A stretch of DNA of 64,000 nt from VRUE01 sp963844395 (GTDB lineage: Bacteria; Actinomycetota; Thermoleophilia; Solirubrobacterales; 70-9), in contig CAWJNX010000002.1 in NCBI GenBank assembly GCA_963844395.1, forward strand, positions 1,178,001 to 1,242,000, read 5' to 3'. Shown here piece by piece: positions 51,712-59,576 of this stretch. The notes beneath the pieces were generated by a model that was given only the letters and a program-made list of their open reading frames with translations, was not told the DNA's origin and ran no database searches. The translations under genes were made by a program, and so were the position numbers. How positions within the stretch are numbered: the first letter of the stretch is position 1; the number at the start of each line of letters is the position of its first letter.

Positions 51712-52434
51712 ATGGCTAGAGGTAGAAAGCGCAACAGCAACGGAAGAGGCAAAGGGGTCGATCAGGGATTCGTGAAATCGTTGGCGCACCCGCTTCGCGT
51801 CGAAATCCTGACCATCCTCACCGAACGGATCGCGAGTCCAAACGAACTCTCCAAGATGCTCGACGAAGGCTTGAGTCAGGTCAGCTACCACGTCAAAGTG
51901 CTCAAGGACTACGAACGCATCGAGCTGATCAAAACGGAGCCGCGCCGTGGGGCGGTCGAGCACTATTACCTCGCCACGGCAAAGACCCTGCTTCCGGCGA
52001 AGACGTGGCGGGGAGTTAAAAAGGGACTGCGGGCGGTGATCGGCGGGGGCCTTGCGAGTGACCTTTTCAACGACCTGGCGGACGCCCTGACCGCCAAGAA
52101 GCTAACGAAGGCAGACAGCCACATCTGCCGGGTGCCTGTCGTCCTCGATGCCGAGGGCTGGAAGAAGGTGAAAGCAAACGCCGAGCGGTTCACCGAGGAA
52201 GTCGAAGACGAGCAGCGAGCGGCCGCCGCGCGCGCGGCGAAGGCAAACGGGAGCGCGAGCGGAGTCAAGGGGTATACGGTCGGCGTCCTCGCCTTTGAGG
52301 ACAGTCGGGACCTCTCCGGCAAGGGGCCGAACCCCGCCTCGGCGAACGGCAAGGGCGCAACGACCAAGGGCAGGGGCAAAGCAGGCAAGAGCCGCAGCGG
52401 CAGCAAACGGAAGGCCAAGGCCGTTGCGAATTAG
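51712..52434 (+). CDS. Winged-helix (ArsR-like) regulator with long basic tail
   Basis: 240 residues, ATG 51712 after GGAAGGAACGAGAG. N-terminal V-K-S-L-A-H-P-L-R-V-E-I-L-T-I-L and S-Q-V-S-Y-H-V-K-V-L-K-D-Y is an ArsR-type HTH, similar to the previous regulator. The C-terminal 60 residues are rich in K, G, A, S and look disordered and DNA-binding. The intergenic 51488-51711 (224 bp) has no gene; it carries TTCGTAC repeated at 51509 and 51532. Confidence 0.75.
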   Translation: MARGRKRNSNGRGKGVDQGFVKSLAHPLRVEILTILTERIASPNELSKMLDEGLSQVSYHVKVLKDYERIELIKTEPRRGAVEHYYLATAKTLLPAKTWRGVKKGLRAVIGGGLASDLFNDLADALTAKKLTKADSHICRVPVVLDAEGWKKVKANAERFTEEVEDEQRAAAARAAKANGSASGVKGYTVGVLAFEDSRDLSGKGPNPASANGKGATTKGRGKAGKSRSGSKRKAKAVAN

Positions 52435-52465
52435 GGCCAGGAAGTCACGGACGCGGCGCGGCAGT

Positions 52466-52978
52466 ATGGACGACGCCTTGGCTCGCCGCCGCTCAAGGGC
52501 GAGCATCGACCTGCTGCTGACCAGCCGTCTCGCAGACGAGACCTCTGCTTGGGACGTACTGGTTAACGACGTCTACGCGGGCCATTGGTCGGAAACGGCC
52601 GGTGGCCGCGCGGCCGTCACTTGGGTCGGAGGCGAGTGGTTCGAGACTGAGTCGTGCGACGACGACCCGGAGAACATCGTCGCCGCGGTCCGTCGAACCG
52701 TTCCGGCCTCTCGCCTGCCGGCAGAGGTGGCGCCGAAGTATGACGTCCCAACAGTCGAAGCCGTGATTCTCGAAGAGGTCGCCAAGCGCCACCCAAAGCA
52801 CCTTACGAGTGGTGGAGTATTGCGCAAAATAGTCAGCGATCCCGACGACAAACGAGAGATGGAAACCGGGGTCCAGGCCATCTCTAACCTTCGCGGCGTC
52901 GGCTTATTGACCCACCGGGCCGATGAGCGCGTAGAGCCCACGCCGGCAGCACGCCGCGCCGTCAGACTTCTCACATAA
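52466..52978 (+). CDS. Hypothetical protein with C-terminal helical domain
   Basis: 170 residues, ATG 52466. Acidic N-terminal half (D-V-L-V-N-D-V-Y-A-G-H-W) and a C-terminal winged-helix-like part (V-E-A-V-I-L-E-E-V-A-K-R-H-P, V-L-R-K-I-V, L-R-G-V-G-L-L-T-H-R). Probably belongs to the regulators around it. Function unknown. Confidence 0.55.
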   Translation: MDDALARRRSRASIDLLLTSRLADETSAWDVLVNDVYAGHWSETAGGRAAVTWVGGEWFETESCDDDPENIVAAVRRTVPASRLPAEVAPKYDVPTVEAVILEEVAKRHPKHLTSGGVLRKIVSDPDDKREMETGVQAISNLRGVGLLTHRADERVEPTPAARRAVRLLT

Positions 52979-53153
52979 GCCCGAAGATGGGCCGCGAACA
53001 ATCCTTTCGCCTTTTCGCCGTGGCCGACGCCGAGCCGACCCTGAACGTCCAGACAAACCTGTTGCCGAAGCTAAGGCCGACGTCGCGGCGCGCGAGCGCG
53101 TCCAGGCTCTGACCGACGTCCTCGAAATCGCCCTCGTCGCGAAGGCCATCAAA

Positions 53154-53414
53154 GTGTCCTGCGCAGTGCGCAAATGGCAGAAAGGGACCGAACCGCGGGC
53201 CGACCTAGCAATGGCGATCGACGACCTCCGCGCCGTCGTCGTAATCCTCCTCGACGCGGGCTTCGAGCCGCCCCGGATTCGCAGCTGGTTTCTCAGTCGC
53301 GATCATCCGAGACTGAAAGGGAAGCGCCCAATCGACTGCCTCGCAGATCGTCCAGTCCCCGTCCTGAGCGCCGCTACCGAAGCCGCAATGGTCCACACGG
53401 CCGGCCAGCCTTGA
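53154..53414 (+). CDS. XRE/MbcA/ParS-type antitoxin domain protein, start uncertain
   Basis: GTG 53154 is the first clear start, but the open frame extends upstream with V-Q-A-L-T-D-V-L-E-I-A-L-V-A-K-A-I-K-V-S, the first helices of the same domain. The visible region R-K-W-Q-K-G-T-E-P and later R-S-W-F-L-S-R-D-H-P-R-L-K-G-K-R-P-I-D matches the MbcA/ParS antitoxin pattern (W-L-x-S-x-N-P-x-L-G-G-x-x-P). No RES toxin partner is next to it. Possibly a frameshift near 53075 hides its start. Confidence 0.55.
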   Translation: MSCAVRKWQKGTEPRADLAMAIDDLRAVVVILLDAGFEPPRIRSWFLSRDHPRLKGKRPIDCLADRPVPVLSAATEAAMVHTAGQP

Positions 53415-53542
53415 GTCGCACTACAGGCGGACTGAAAGACGCCGTAGCCGAGCGTCATAACTCGACTGAGTCGGTTCCGTGCCGGAGGCCAGGTGAGCGG
53501 TTTGCTTCAATCCGATCACCAGAGAAAGGAGGTGGTCCTATT

Positions 53543-53587
53543 TTGAGTCACATGCTTGAAGGGACTCTGGAGGTGCAGGGCCGCTAG
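53543..53587 (+). CDS. 14-codon mini-ORF with near-perfect Shine-Dalgarno
   Basis: TTG 53543 (or ATG 53552 in frame), stop TAG. Product M-S-H-M-L-E-G-T-L-E-V-Q-G-R. The upstream AGAAAGGAGGTGGTCC (53523-53538) is almost the full complement of the 16S 3' end. A GC-rich structured stretch of about 110 nt follows (53588-53699), and then the hairpin at 53700. May be a small regulatory RNA with a leader peptide. Confidence 0.5.
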   Translation: MSHMLEGTLEVQGR

Positions 53588-53699
53588 GCGCGGCACTAGT
53601 TGGGCCGCCCGGCGGAATCCAACCCGGGCACCGGCGAGCAAAGGGAGGTCGGGCTTTGTCCCACCCGGTCGCGGTTCCCGCGCTCGTTCCAAGCACCTA

Positions 53700-53734
53700 G
53701 ACAAGGGGCGCCCCTACCCGGGGCGCCCCTTGTC
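53700..53734. terminator. Strong hairpin closing the mini-ORF transcript and the lipase
   Basis: Arms GACAAGGGGCGCCCC (53700-53714) and its exact complement (53720-53734), loop TACCC. 15 of 15 pairs. Placed between the plus-strand mini-ORF and the convergent lipase gene, so likely bidirectional. Confidence 0.75.
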
Positions 53735-53757
53735 GATTCAGAACCGCGTGTTCGTCG

Positions 53758-54426
53758 CTATTTGACGAATTCGCGGACCTGCGAGTAGACGGTTGCATTG
53801 GTCGTCAGATCGAAATGTGAGAGACAGGCGGTTTCGGTATTGGTGGCTCCGCTGAGGGCGACACTCGAGTCGGGGTTGATGATTTCGTCACAGGGCGACC
53901 ACCAGGTGCCGTAATTGACGGCGCCAGGGGTCTCGTCGCCCGCGTTGAGTTCGCTCAGGAACGTCGAGCCGACCCGCATCTCGACGCAGGCTGCGCTGAA
54001 GCAGAGATTGGCGAAATCGGTGCCGTGGTTCGGCCCGCCGAGCGAGACCCAGTCGTCGACTTTCGATTCGCCGCCGACGAACTTGATGTACCAGCGGCTG
54101 TTGAGGCTGCCCATCGAGTGGGCGATGATGTCCACCTTCGAGGCTTTGGTCGAAGCGAGGAGTTTTTCGACTTCGTTTTTGACCGTCGTTTCGGCGGTGG
54201 TTTTGTTCGACGTCGAGGTGTTGTAGCTGTACGCCGTCAGAGATTTTTTCGGCCAGCCGTCTTTTTCGAAGTTGGCCTTCATCGTGTTCCAGTTCGAGGA
54301 GCTTCCCGACCAGCCGTGGATGAAGAGGATCGGGTCGACCGCGAGCGATGCGGCCGGGGTAATTGCCGCGCCTGCGAAGCAGAGCGCGAGCAAGGACGAA
54401 AAGGCTGCGATTCGCCTTCTGATCAT
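53758..54426 (-). CDS. Secreted triacylglycerol lipase/esterase
   Basis: 222 residues, ATG 54426. Sec signal M-I-R-R-R-I-A-A-F-S-S-L-L-A-L-C-F-A-G-A with cleavage after A-S-L-A. Mature enzyme has F-I-H-G-W-S-G-S (oxyanion), nucleophile S104 in A-H-S-M-G-S, a C-terminal acid (D-E-I-I-N-P-D) and catalytic His in S-H-F-D-L. Two Cys pairs. Hydrolyses lipid esters outside the cell. The TTTACGTAAA palindrome at 54498-54507 in the 5' region may be regulatory. Confidence 0.88.
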   Translation of the reverse strand: MIRRRIAAFSSLLALCFAGAAITPAASLAVDPILFIHGWSGSSSNWNTMKANFEKDGWPKKSLTAYSYNTSTSNKTTAETTVKNEVEKLLASTKASKVDIIAHSMGSLNSRWYIKFVGGESKVDDWVSLGGPNHGTDFANLCFSAACVEMRVGSTFLSELNAGDETPGAVNYGTWWSPCDEIINPDSSVALSGATNTETACLSHFDLTTNATVYSQVREFVK

Positions 54427-54542
54427 CTAATGCCTCCCTTTACTCGGCGAGGGGCACCCATGCCCCATGCCTGCGCGCCCCGCCGCCTATGCATGGATTT
54501 ACGTAAAGGTAATCAGAAATCTCCGAATAAAGACATTTGGAT

Positions 54543-54815
54543 TCAGTCTCCGAGCAGCTCGTCAAAGCGCAGCGCGGCGCGGCTGGGAATTACGAACTCC
54601 TCGCGGCGGTGCAGGAGACCAGCCGCGGACAGGTCGCGCACGGCGCGCTCAACCGCGTCGCGCTGGGGGAAATCCTCGGGGTTCACGTCGATCTCACGCA
54701 GCAGCTCGTCGAAGACGACTTGGGCAGGGTGAAGCGCCAGCAGCCGCCGCAGCACGACTGCCTCGACAGTCGCGTCTTCCTCGGCGGGGGTTCGGATGTC
54801 CTCCATGTCCTCCAC
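54543..54815 (-). CDS. Small winged-helix-like protein
   Basis: 90 residues, ATG 54815. E-A-V-V-L-R-R-L-L-A-L-H-P-A-Q-V-V-F-D-E-L-L-R-E-I then D-A-V-E-R-A-V-R-D-L-S-A-A-G-L-L-H-R and a wing (E-F-V-I-P-S-R-A-A-L-R-F). Compact winged helix, recurrent in high-GC actinobacteria. No target known. Confidence 0.65.
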   Translation of the reverse strand: MEDMEDIRTPAEEDATVEAVVLRRLLALHPAQVVFDELLREIDVNPEDFPQRDAVERAVRDLSAAGLLHRREEFVIPSRAALRFDELLGD

Positions 54816-54834
54816 GACTCCCTAGATAAGGGCG

Positions 54835-54873
54835 CAGCCCCGATGCTTGCCCGCGGGGCCGGCTTCGGGGCTG
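54835..54873. repeat. Hairpin between the winged-helix and GH15 genes
   Basis: Perfect 9-bp arms CAGCCCCGA and TCGGGGCTG with a GC-rich interval of 21 nt. The remaining part of this 168-bp gap has TGTCTGTAG/TGTCTGCAG repeats and no gene. Confidence 0.35.
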
Positions 54874-54983
54874 GGCCGGTTCTCGACCGCCGCAGGGCGC
54901 GAGCCGCCGTTGTCCGAATATAGAGGAATGAGAGGTCCTGTCTGTAGACGAGTTGTTGTCTGCAGCAGATCGCGGCCGTACCC

Positions 54984-56885
54984 TCAGGCGTCCTCGCGGA
55001 CGCCGCCCATCTCGCTGAAGACCGCCGTCGGGCCGCCGTCTTCGCGCTGCTGCGTCGGCGATCACGTGGGAGACCGCGTTGATCAGGGCCAGGTGGGTGA
55101 AGGCCTGCGGGAAGTTGCCGAGGTGGCGGCCGCTGCGCGGCTCCAGCTCCTCGGCGTAGAGGTCGAGCCAGCCGGAGGACTCCAGCAGCCGCTCGCACAG
55201 GGCCCGTGCCCGCTTCTGCTCGCCGATCTCCGAGAGCGCCGAGACGAGCCAGAAGGAGCAGATCAGGAAGGTGCCCTCCTCGCCGCGCAGGCCGTCGTCG
55301 GTCTCCTCGACCACGTAGCGGAGGACGAGCCCGTCGCGGGTCAGGTCCTCGGCGATCGCCTCGACCGTGTCGCGAACGCGCGGGTCGTCGGGACGCAGGA
55401 AGCGGAGCAGCGGGACCAGGAGGGTGGAGGCGTCGAGGGCGTCGGTCTCGTAGTGCTGGCGGAAGACGCCGTCGCGAACGCCGCGCTCGAGGATCTCCTC
55501 GCGCATGCGCTCGGCCGTCGCCCCCCACTCCTCGGCGACCTCCATCGAAGCCGATGCCGTGGGCGAGGCGGGCGCCGCGGTCGACCGCGACCCAGATCAT
55601 CAGCTTCGAGGAGACGTAGTGACGCGGCGCGCCGCGCGACTCCCAGATCCCCTGGTCGGGATGGGGCCAGGCGGCGATCGCGCGCCTCGACCTGTTCGCG
55701 GATCAGCTGCCGGTCGGCCGGCGTGCCGGTGCCCCGCAGCGCTTTCTCGTGCAGGTAGATCGAGTCCAGCAGCGCCCCCCAGACGTCGTTCTGGCGCTGG
55801 TCGAAGGCGGCGTTGCCGATCCGCACCGGACGGGCGCCGCCGTAGCCGTCGAGGTGGTCGAGCGTGCGCTCGGTCAGATCCTTCTCTCCACCGATCCCGT
55901 ACATGATCTGCAGCTGGGGGTCCTTGCGGCAGACGCCGACGATGAAGCGCATGAAGTCGCGCGCCTCCTGGTCGAAGCCGAGCGTGTGCAGCGCCCAGAG
56001 GCTGAAGGTCGAGTCGCGGATCCAGCTGTAGCGGTAGTCCCAGTTGCGTTCGCCGCCGGGCGTCTCCGGCAGCGAGGTGGTCGGTGCGGCGACCAGCGCC
56101 CCGGTCGGGGCGTAGGTGAGGCCCTTGAGGACGAGGGCGGAGCGCTGCAGGTGGATGCGCCAGGGGTGTTCGGGGAACTCGCCGTGGCGCAGCCAGTGGC
56201 GCCAGAACTCTTCGGTCGAGTCGAGCCGCTCCAGCGCCTCCGGCGCGCTGCGCGGGCCGCCCAGGGCGCCGTCGCCCCAGGAGACCGCGCAGAAGCCGGT
56301 CTCGTCCTCGCGCAGGCGCAGCGTTGCCGCGCGCGGCGCCGTCCTCGACGGTGAGGTCCATGTCGCTGGTCAGCCGCAGCTCGGTCGCCATCGCTCGCCG
56401 CGGGCGAGCGCTTCGCCCAGCTCGCCGCCGCTCCAGCTGGCGGCCTCGGCGCCGTAGGCGAAGCGCGGCAGGCACTCCAGCTCCATCTCGACCTCGCCGT
56501 CGACGCAGGTCATCAGCCGCAGCAGCGAGTGGTCGGATTCGTGTTCGGTCTGGGGACGGCTGCCACGCTCGCCCTCCGCCGCCCATTCGCCGATCGTCAG
56601 CGCGTCGTGGATCACGACCCAGCCGGTCGGGGTGACCCAGGTCGTCTCGATCACCAGCGTTCCCGGTTTGTAGCGGCGGCTGATCGGCACGACGACGCCG
56701 CGCGGCGCCAGCTTGAAGTGGCCGGCGTCGCGGTCGAGCAGCGCGGCGAAGGCGCTGGGGGAGTCGAAGCGCGGCAGGCAGAGCCACTCGACCGCGCCTT
56801 CGAAGGAGACCAGGGCGCCGGTGTGGCAGTCCGAGAGGAAGCCGTAGCTGCCGATCGGCGGGAAGCGGTTCTGCTCGGCGCCCAA
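54984..56885 (-). CDS. GH15 glycoside hydrolase (glucoamylase/trehalase-like), multiple frameshifts
   Basis: ATG 56885, stop 54984. Reconstructed length about 630 residues. GH15 landmarks: N-terminal R-F-P-P-I-G-S-Y-G-F-L-S-D-C-H-T, W-L-C-L-P-R-F-D-S-P, then across frames R-N-W-D-Y-R-Y-S-W-I-R-D, a Glu-rich region at the catalytic site, and C-terminal H-L-G-N-F-P-Q-A-F-T-H-L-A-L-I-N. Breaks near 56395, 56340, 55680, 55550 and 55040, five in all. Likely trehalase or glucoamylase of the cytosolic actinobacterial type. Confidence 0.72.
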
Positions 56886-56954
56886 AGCCAGGCCAAGCTA
56901 GCAGCGGCGGCGGCCGGCCGCCTCGGGAAAAGGCGCCGCTACGCTGGATTCACT

Positions 56955-57872
56955 GTGACCGCGCCGCTCGCCCACGTCGCCGGAGCCTTCGTGCCGCTGG
57001 AGGTCGATCCCGCTGACCATCGCCGGGATCCTCTACTGGCACCGGGCGACGGTCCTCTCCTGGGACGGCCGGTCGGTTCCCGCCTGGCGCCAGGCCTGCT
57101 TCGCGGCCGGGCTGGGGACGATCGCCATCGCCCTCTTCAGCCCTATCGGCCACCTCTCCGAGGAGCTGGTGATCGCCCACATGGGCGAGCACCTGTTGAT
57201 CGGCGACCTCGCCTCGCTGCTGCTGGTCCTGGGCCTGACCCGCTCGCTGCTGCAGCCGCTGCTCGCGATCCGGCATCTTCAACCGGCTCCAGATCCTCGC
57301 CCATCCCGCGCGTCGCCTTCCCGCTCTGGGCCTTCAACCTCTTCCTCTGGCACATTCCGGCTCTCTACCAGGACGCCTACGGGGCGGCGCCCGTCCACGC
57401 CTTCGAGCACGCGACCTTCCTCCTCTTCGGCTGCCTGATGTGGATGCCGGTGTTCGGGCCGCTGCCAAAGCCGCAGTGGTTCACCGCCGGCTGGAAGGTC
57501 GGCTACGTGATCGCGGTCCGCTTCACCGGGGCGATCCTCGGCAACGTGCTGATGTGGTCGGGGACGGTGCTCTACCCGATCTACGCGCCGGGGGAGCGCT
57601 ACTGGGGGATCTCGGCGCTGGCCGACCAGAGCACGGCGGGCGTGGTGATGATGGTCGAGGGGACCTTCCTCGCCCTCGGCGTGCTCGCCTGGGTCTTCTT
57701 CGAGGTCGCCCGCGAAGGAACCGAGAAGCAGCGCCTGCTCGACCTGGCGCGCGAGCGCGGCGTGCCGCTCGACGAGCAGCGCGCCCAGCGCGCGGTTACG
57801 GCCGGCCACGGGGCGTTGCTGGAGGAGCGGCTGAACGCCGCCGGCGATGAGCGCGAGCTCGATCGAGCCTGA
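56955..57872 (+). CDS. ctaG: Cytochrome c oxidase assembly factor CtaG (caa3 type), two frameshifts
   Basis: GTG 56955; shifts near 57010 and 57275. Seven-helix protein with F-S-P-I-G-H-L-S-E-E, H-M-G-E-H-L-L-I-G-D-L, W-A-F-N-L-F-L-W-H-I-P-A-L-Y, G-C-L-M-W-M-P and M-W-S-G-T-V-L-Y-P-I-Y, as in caa3_CtaG. It delivers copper or helps build caa3 oxidase. Since the subunit pair at 343-2719 lacks copper ligands, CtaG should serve another oxidase elsewhere. Last 26 bp overlap the next gene. Confidence 0.82.
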   Translation: MTAPLAHVAGAFVPLEVDPADHRRDPLLAPGDGPLLGRPVGSRLAPGLLRGRAGDDRHRPLQPYRPPLRGAGDRPHGRAPVDRRPRLAAAGPGPDPLAAAAAARDPASSTGSRSSPIPRVAFPLWAFNLFLWHIPALYQDAYGAAPVHAFEHATFLLFGCLMWMPVFGPLPKPQWFTAGWKVGYVIAVRFTGAILGNVLMWSGTVLYPIYAPGERYWGISALADQSTAGVVMMVEGTFLALGVLAWVFFEVAREGTEKQRLLDLARERGVPLDEQRAQRAVTAGHGALLEERLNAAGDERELDRA

Positions 57873-59358
57873 GCGCCGCCTGCTGCTGACGGCGCTCGTC
57901 TTCGTCGTCGGCGCCGCCAGCCTCGGCGCCGAGATCGCCGCGGCGCGGCTGCTGGCGCCCTACTTCGGCGCCTCGACGATCGTCTGGGCGAACACGATCG
58001 GCGTCGTCCTCGTCGCCCTCTCGGCCGGCTACTGGCTCGGCGGCCGCTACGCGGACCGCCATCCACATCTGCGCGGCCTCTGCTTGCTGGTCCTCGCCGC
58101 GGCGGTGCTGATCGCGGCAATCCCGTTCGCCGCGCGGCCCTTTCTCGGCTTCTCGGTCGACGCCTTCGACACGGTCTCGGTCGGCGGCTTCGCCGGCTCG
58201 CTGTTCGGCGTCCTCGTCCTCGTCGCCGTCCCGGTGACCCTGCTCGGCGCCGCCGCGCCGTGGGCGGTCCGCCTCGCCGTCGCCGACGTCGAGCGCTCCG
58301 GCGAGGTGGTGGGGAGGCTCTACGCGATCTCGACCGCCGGCTCGCTGCTCGGCACGATGCTCGCCGCCCTGCTGCTGATCCCGCTGCTGGGGACGCAACG
58401 CACCTTCCTCGTCTTCGCGCTGGCCTTGGCGCTGGTCGCGGCGGCCGGCCTCGGCTGGCGCTTCGCCGCGGTGCCCGCCGCGCTCGCCCTGGCGATCTCG
58501 ATGCCGGTGGCGACGATCAAGGCGGCCGACACGGGCCGCGTCCTCTACGAGACCGAGACGACCCACCAATACGCACGGGTGGTCGAACGGCCCGACGGCG
58601 CCCGGGTACTGGAGCTGAACGAGGGCCAGGCCGTCCACTCGCTCTACCGGCCCGGCAGCTACCTGACCGGCGATTACTGGGACGGCCACCTGGTCCTGCC
58701 CTTCGCGGCGCGGGCGCGGCCGCCGGCCCGGATCGCGCTCCTCGGCAACGCCGCCGGCACCGTGGCGCGCGCCTTCGGCCGCTTTTTCCCGGCCACCGCC
58801 GTCGACGCGGTCGAGATCGACGCCGAGCTGACCGACCTCGGGCGCCGCTACTTCGACCTCCGCAACCCCCGCATGGAGGTCTTCGCCGAGGACGCTCGCC
58901 CCTGGCTGGAGCGCTCGGGCGGCGGCTACGACGCGATCATGGTCGATGCCTACCGCCAGCCCTACATCCCCTTCTACCTGGCGACCCGCGAGTTCTTCGA
59001 GCTGGCACGGGAGCGGTTGGCGCCGGGCGGGATCGTGATCGTCAACGTCGGCCACCCGGAGGGCGGTGAGGAGCTGGAGCGGGTGCTGGGGCGGACGATG
59101 GCCGCCGCGTTCGGGGACGTCCTGCGATACCCGATCGAGCCGACCAACACGCTGCTCGTCGCCGGCCGCGGTGTCCTCTCACCGGCTCGGCTGCGCCGCC
59201 GGGCGGGATCGCTGCCACCGCCACTGCGGCCGCTCGCCCGGCAGGCCGCGGCGGCGCTGGAGCCCCGGCTGCCGGGCGGCGAGGTCTACACCGACGACCG
59301 CGCCCCCGTCGAGTGGCTGGTCGACGAGTCCCTGCTGGAATACGCGAATGAGGAGTAG
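57847..59358 (+). CDS. Membrane spermidine-synthase-like protein
   Basis: 503 residues, ATG 57847. N-terminal six or seven membrane helices, then a soluble Rossmann methyltransferase-like half: R-I-A-L-L-G-N-A-A-G-T-V-A-R-A, D-A-V-E-I-D-A-E-L, D-A-I-M-V-D-A-Y and P-Y-I-P-F-Y-L. The fused MFS/SpeE family; aminopropyl transfer is a guess because the aspartates of spermidine synthases are only partly visible. Confidence 0.78.
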   Translation: MSASSIEPERRLLLTALVFVVGAASLGAEIAAARLLAPYFGASTIVWANTIGVVLVALSAGYWLGGRYADRHPHLRGLCLLVLAAAVLIAAIPFAARPFLGFSVDAFDTVSVGGFAGSLFGVLVLVAVPVTLLGAAAPWAVRLAVADVERSGEVVGRLYAISTAGSLLGTMLAALLLIPLLGTQRTFLVFALALALVAAAGLGWRFAAVPAALALAISMPVATIKAADTGRVLYETETTHQYARVVERPDGARVLELNEGQAVHSLYRPGSYLTGDYWDGHLVLPFAARARPPARIALLGNAAGTVARAFGRFFPATAVDAVEIDAELTDLGRRYFDLRNPRMEVFAEDARPWLERSGGGYDAIMVDAYRQPYIPFYLATREFFELARERLAPGGIVIVNVGHPEGGEELERVLGRTMAAAFGDVLRYPIEPTNTLLVAGRGVLSPARLRRRAGSLPPPLRPLARQAAAALEPRLPGGEVYTDDRAPVEWLVDESLLEYANEE

Positions 59359-59485
59359 GCATCGCCGCGATCCCCTCGGCCGCACCAAGGCCTGGCTGGT
59401 GACCGGTCCGCTGGGACGCGGCCTGGCCTTCGCCATCGACTTCGCCGTAGCGGTCCGGCGCGGTCTCCTGCGTCGCTCCGGATAG
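59348..59485 (+). CDS. 45-residue basic protein overlapping the synthase gene
   Basis: ATG 59348 lies 11 bp before the previous stop (59356-59358). Basic with one short hydrophobic stretch: R-T-K-A-W-L-V-T-G-P-L-G-R-G-L-A-F-A-I-D-F. Ends at 59485. Translationally coupled; function unknown. Confidence 0.45.
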   Translation: MRSRHRRDPLGRTKAWLVTGPLGRGLAFAIDFAVAVRRGLLRRSG

Positions 59486-59495
59486 CGACGTATCC

Positions 59496-59525
59496 ACTTT
59501 GACCACCCCAGGGTGGGGTCAAAGT
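59496..59525. repeat. Palindromic hairpin repeat, family copy 2
   Basis: ACTTTGACCACCCCA-GGG-TGGGGTCAAAGT. Inverted, it matches the arm and loop of the copy at 13957 (C-G-A-C-x-T-T-G-A-C...T-G-G-G-G-T-G-G-T-C). Between the basic mini-gene and trigger factor. The stretch GGTGGTCAAAGT also occurs at 23496. Confidence 0.6.
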
Positions 59526-59576
59526 CGGAATCGGCGCATGTAGCGGGGCGAACGATTGCTCTAGGGTCAGCGCCCG

